Positions 30,885 through 33,384 of a stretch of DNA of 33,384 nucleotides are shown one piece after another. This DNA comes from Drouetiella hepatica Uher 2000/2452 (GTDB lineage: Bacteria; Cyanobacteriota; Cyanobacteriia; Elainellales; Elainellaceae). Position 1 is the first letter of the stretch. Every line of letters begins with the position of its first letter. The stretch is from positions 1-33,384 of the forward strand of contig JAHHHD010000051.1 in assembly GCA_019359505.1 (NCBI GenBank), in the 5' to 3' direction. The notes under the pieces are model-generated. The model was not told the origin of the DNA and searched no databases. It saw nothing but the letters and a program-made list of their open reading frames with translations. Position numbers and translations under genes: made by a program.

Positions 30885-33133
30885 TATCTATGAAAGAACG
30901 CATAATCGTTGTCGTATTTTACGATATGACCTAGGTTAAGCCCTTTATTGATGCCGCGCACGTAGTCAGCAACCATTCGGAGTTTCTGATCCCAAGCCAC
31001 CTCAGTAAGAGCACGCCCCTGATGTTTTAAGTCAGGATTGCTGGCGTGGAAGTCCGCCATGGACGACGCCATGTAAACATGAGGCTCCACAAACGATTCA
31101 GATCTCAAGAACAAGGTGATTGCCGGATTATTTTGCGCGATATGCTCATCGAACTGCACATCATGAATGGTGTTCGCGGACATATAGTAGCTATCGCCAG
31201 CAGTCAACTTCAGGCGATCCTCAATTGTTTGGACTTCTACTTCCTCGCGGCCGAAGTGGGGAGGCCATACACCATGCACGTGAACCAGTTTCACGCCGCT
31301 GTATCGATCCGCCCTGTCCGCCATCGGATCATTGAGCAATCGGTGTACCGAATCGCGCTGCGCATAAATAGACTGATGCATTGTCCCGATGACTACCACG
31401 GACGCAAAGTCAAAAGGATGTGAATGGGGCGGTTCCACAATAGAAGAAGGATGGGGCGAGCGACCGCATAAGAATCCTTTTGCGCGAACATTCGGCTGCC
31501 AGATGTGCATGCTCAGAGCCCATGCCGAAGTTGGTGTCTTGCCGAGAAACCTCTCAACACCGGGCCGGGGCGTAACGGTTCCTTCCGTCCTCTCTGCTCC
31601 TGAGAGGACGAGTCGTGTCTGACCACACCAACCGTAAACTGCATGTTTGCTAGACCTGTGAGATATCTCACTCAAGGCTTGTTCGACCGTACCGTCGCGA
31701 CGCGACGAGTCACGAATCATGTCCAGAAAGGTTGCGAAGGTTTCTGGCTCTCCGAGTGTTCGAACAAACGTATTCATCCGGATGAGTCGTTCATCCCCCC
31801 TCGGGAGCGCACGTATAGAGTCCAACAGCAGGCGAACAGTTGAGAGCGGCTCCACGCTCCTCGGCTGACTTCGCCAGTCCTCTACGAGTGACAGTAGTTG
31901 CTCCCGAACCGGAGCAGATTGCTCCAGCTTTGCCATGCGATCACGGATGTCACGGAGTGACATCCCGTCCGTGCTCACAGGGGGACAACAATTTGGCAGT
32001 TGCGGCGGTACCATTTGCTGATCGACATTCAATAGAAGGTCCTGCGCGAGCGTTGCGGGACCACACTGATCCTCGGTCGGCCGCAGATTACCATCAGTCC
32101 AGAGAGTGTAGCTCTGACCGGAACAGAATTCTTCAAACAAAGCGATGAATTTGCCCATGGTCTGATCTTCAACGAGCTGCCGATTTGTACGTTTTACTTC
32201 ATTTATCCGCTCAACATCCGGCATATTCTCCCTCAGAACGTGCGCCACCCCAAGTTCCTCGAAGTTAGCACCTATCACTCCAGGGTACTCTCTCAGGACG
32301 GCCTTCAGTTGCAAGTACTGGCTGTAGCTCTGGGGTGGAAGAAACATTACGTTCTTCCTTAGAAAATAGTTTTCATAGAACCCATGCAGGCCAGCGCTGG
32401 CAAGCACCATATCTGCAGACTTCAAGTACGCGATATGCTCGCGCGGCGGCAGACTATCGATGGTCAATCGAGAGTGCTCAAACCTCGCAAATTCTCTCTG
32501 CATAAACTTCTTTCCGCCACCACAGATCAGAATGTGGTATCTCTCTAGCTTCTTCTCCGCGGAGATGTAAGCAATCAATCTCTCGTAGAATACAGGAAAA
32601 TCGTAAAGATTTGAGTCGATGCCGCCCAGAGAGACGAGCAGAAACGGATGAGGGACTGCCTTTGGCAGAACGTTGGTATCTACAAGTGGCGCCACCATCT
32701 TGAACTTGGTTGAGCTGCCAAACCGATGCGCCGATGCGCCGATGCAATGAAAATCCTCAATGTAGTATCTTTCAACATCGTCGAGACTTATCGGCAAACG
32801 ATTCCACATCCAGAACAGCGTATCGACAAAGACGCAGGGCAGATTCGCCCGCTTCGCAATGTCTACACCACTCGGATAGGTGTTCGCAACGACAATGCAC
32901 CCATTCTTGTTCAACCCACCACCTACCGCGACAATGGCTTGTTCGGTCATTTCCTCGATATGGGCAACTTCGTCGAAGACGTCACTACTTGCCGCCAATT
33001 GATAGGAAGTCCCACACCCGGCAAAAAGGAGCCTCCGTTGTGGCTGGATCGCTTTGATCTGTCGAGCGATGGTTACACTTGATGAGATCGGGCCGAATCC
33101 AAAGGGTTCGGCGAGGAAGAGGATGTTCTTCAT
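30884..33133 (-). CDS. GT-B-like glycosyltransferase fused to a C-terminal cupin
   Basis: A 749-aa two-part protein. The N-terminal 1-320 resembles GT-B glycosyltransferases: MKNILFLAEPFGFGPISSSVTIARQI, then HPFLLVSLGGIDSN, a YHILICGGGKKF strand, DSLPPREHIAYLKSADMVLASAGLHGFYE (acceptor/nucleotide region as in MurG/MGT types) and NVMFLPPQSYSQYLQLKA. Residues 330-540 are a helical linker without known motifs. Residues 560-700 look like a cupin: EPPHSHPFDFASVVVIG, a later GDSYYMSANTIHDVQF and AITLFLRS, with H-x-H and a third His as potential metal ligands. I do not know this fusion as a named family. It is the first gene of the five-gene operon; the ATG 33133 is preceded by about 250 bp of non-coding DNA where the promoter must lie. 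Confidence 0.7.
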   Translation of the reverse strand: MKNILFLAEPFGFGPISSSVTIARQIKAIQPQRRLLFAGCGTSYQLAASSDVFDEVAHIEEMTEQAIVAVGGGLNKNGCIVVANTYPSGVDIAKRANLPCVFVDTLFWMWNRLPISLDDVERYYIEDFHCIGASAHRFGSSTKFKMVAPLVDTNVLPKAVPHPFLLVSLGGIDSNLYDFPVFYERLIAYISAEKKLERYHILICGGGKKFMQREFARFEHSRLTIDSLPPREHIAYLKSADMVLASAGLHGFYENYFLRKNVMFLPPQSYSQYLQLKAVLREYPGVIGANFEELGVAHVLRENMPDVERINEVKRTNRQLVEDQTMGKFIALFEEFCSGQSYTLWTDGNLRPTEDQCGPATLAQDLLLNVDQQMVPPQLPNCCPPVSTDGMSLRDIRDRMAKLEQSAPVREQLLSLVEDWRSQPRSVEPLSTVRLLLDSIRALPRGDERLIRMNTFVRTLGEPETFATFLDMIRDSSRRDGTVEQALSEISHRSSKHAVYGWCGQTRLVLSGAERTEGTVTPRPGVERFLGKTPTSAWALSMHIWQPNVRAKGFLCGRSPHPSSIVEPPHSHPFDFASVVVIGTMHQSIYAQRDSVHRLLNDPMADRADRYSGVKLVHVHGVWPPHFGREEVEVQTIEDRLKLTAGDSYYMSANTIHDVQFDEHIAQNNPAITLFLRSESFVEPHVYMASSMADFHASNPDLKHQGRALTEVAWDQKLRMVADYVRGINKGLNLGHIVKYDNDYAFFHR

Positions 33134-33384
33134 TGGCGTCTACGTGATCATCTGGGATGCCCCCAGCCGTGCTAGGGAATGCTTAACGGTTCGCTTGAGC
33201 GGCTGCAAGCAACCTCAACCTCAATGTTAAAGTTTCTTGTCAGTCCGCTCCAAGCATATTATGGGGGTACGGGGCTGAAATTGAGTAGTACACTCGATTT
33301 CAAGACTCGGAGGAAGCGGGTGACGACTTTCCAAGCGGGTGACACCCGATGTCTATAACAATATCGCACGCACTCGCCTCTTGT
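33134..33384. other. Upstream region of the right-hand operon
   Basis: No gene is seen. It should contain the operon promoter (minus strand). It includes GCTTAAC (33181-33187) and GTTAAAG (33226-33232) with partial symmetry between them, weakly resembling a short attC. Confidence 0.4.

Noticed and set aside
30478-30939. 153-aa plus-strand frame opposite the degenerate LOG gene
   Set aside because: It is a shadow of a gene with clear family motifs on the other strand.

Overview
The window reads as a chromosomal accessory region of a filamentous-type cyanobacterium. Evidence for this is the repeated HIP1 octamer GCGATCGC, very large PAS-rich hybrid histidine kinases, a broken xisI gene, ISL3, IS1 and IS3 family transposase remains, group II intron fragments and many dispersed palindromic repeats. 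Base composition and HIP1 density change from block to block. I saw HIP1 often in the kinase block but not in the beta-helix cassette (about 19.7-21.4 kb) or the right-hand cluster (about 28.2-33.1 kb), which suggests those blocks were acquired by transfer.

Layout. 0.1-1.5 kb: a frameshifted ISL3 transposase. 1.7-4.1 kb (minus strand): a compact three-gene operon that is the most novel item here. It encodes a 162-residue protein ending in three near-identical cysteine heptads (CQSYCWT, CQSYCLR, CRSYCWY), a cysteine-dioxygenase-type cupin with a C-terminal extension, and a GRDP-like (PF07173-type) protein whose C-terminal domain resembles that extension. It looks like a substrate plus two tailoring or recognition proteins, possibly an undescribed RiPP-like thiol-modification system. 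4.2-5.2 kb: the 5' end of a group II intron, a small inverted-repeat element, a dispersed repeat and a decayed IS1 transposase. 5.2-6.7 kb: a VapBC-type toxin-antitoxin pair, a broken xisI and arfB. 6.7-7.9 kb: an IS3-family element with a frameshifted orfB.

8.4-19.3 kb: two paralogous gene pairs, each a small XRE-type HTH gene followed within a few bases by a giant hybrid histidine kinase (1534 and 1651 aa). The first kinase has two complete HisKA-HATPase-REC modules, the second a chain of about eight PAS domains. 19.5-22.7 kb: the 3' end of a group II intron, a parallel beta-helix protein followed by a well-formed integron attC site (a gene-cassette signature), then a HAD hydrolase and a GNAT acetyltransferase. 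23.2-26.4 kb: a 3' gene stump, corA, a conserved hypothetical, a small helical protein with a doubtful start, and a histidine kinase stump.

26.4-27.5 kb: a catalytic-domain-only tyrosine recombinase flanked by about 150-bp inverted repeats, with a 21-bp-arm palindrome directly upstream of its start. 28.2-33.1 kb (minus strand): a tight five-gene operon encoding a GT-B-like/cupin fusion, a degenerate LOG paralogue, a canonical LOG phosphoribohydrolase, a Ham1/RdgB-like pyrophosphatase and a GT2 glycosyltransferase. This is consistent with an uncharacterised nucleotide- or nucleoside-derived pathway. Two families of palindromic repeats are scattered between these blocks and often sit at their boundaries. 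All functional assignments rest on reading motifs by eye; no database search was run.
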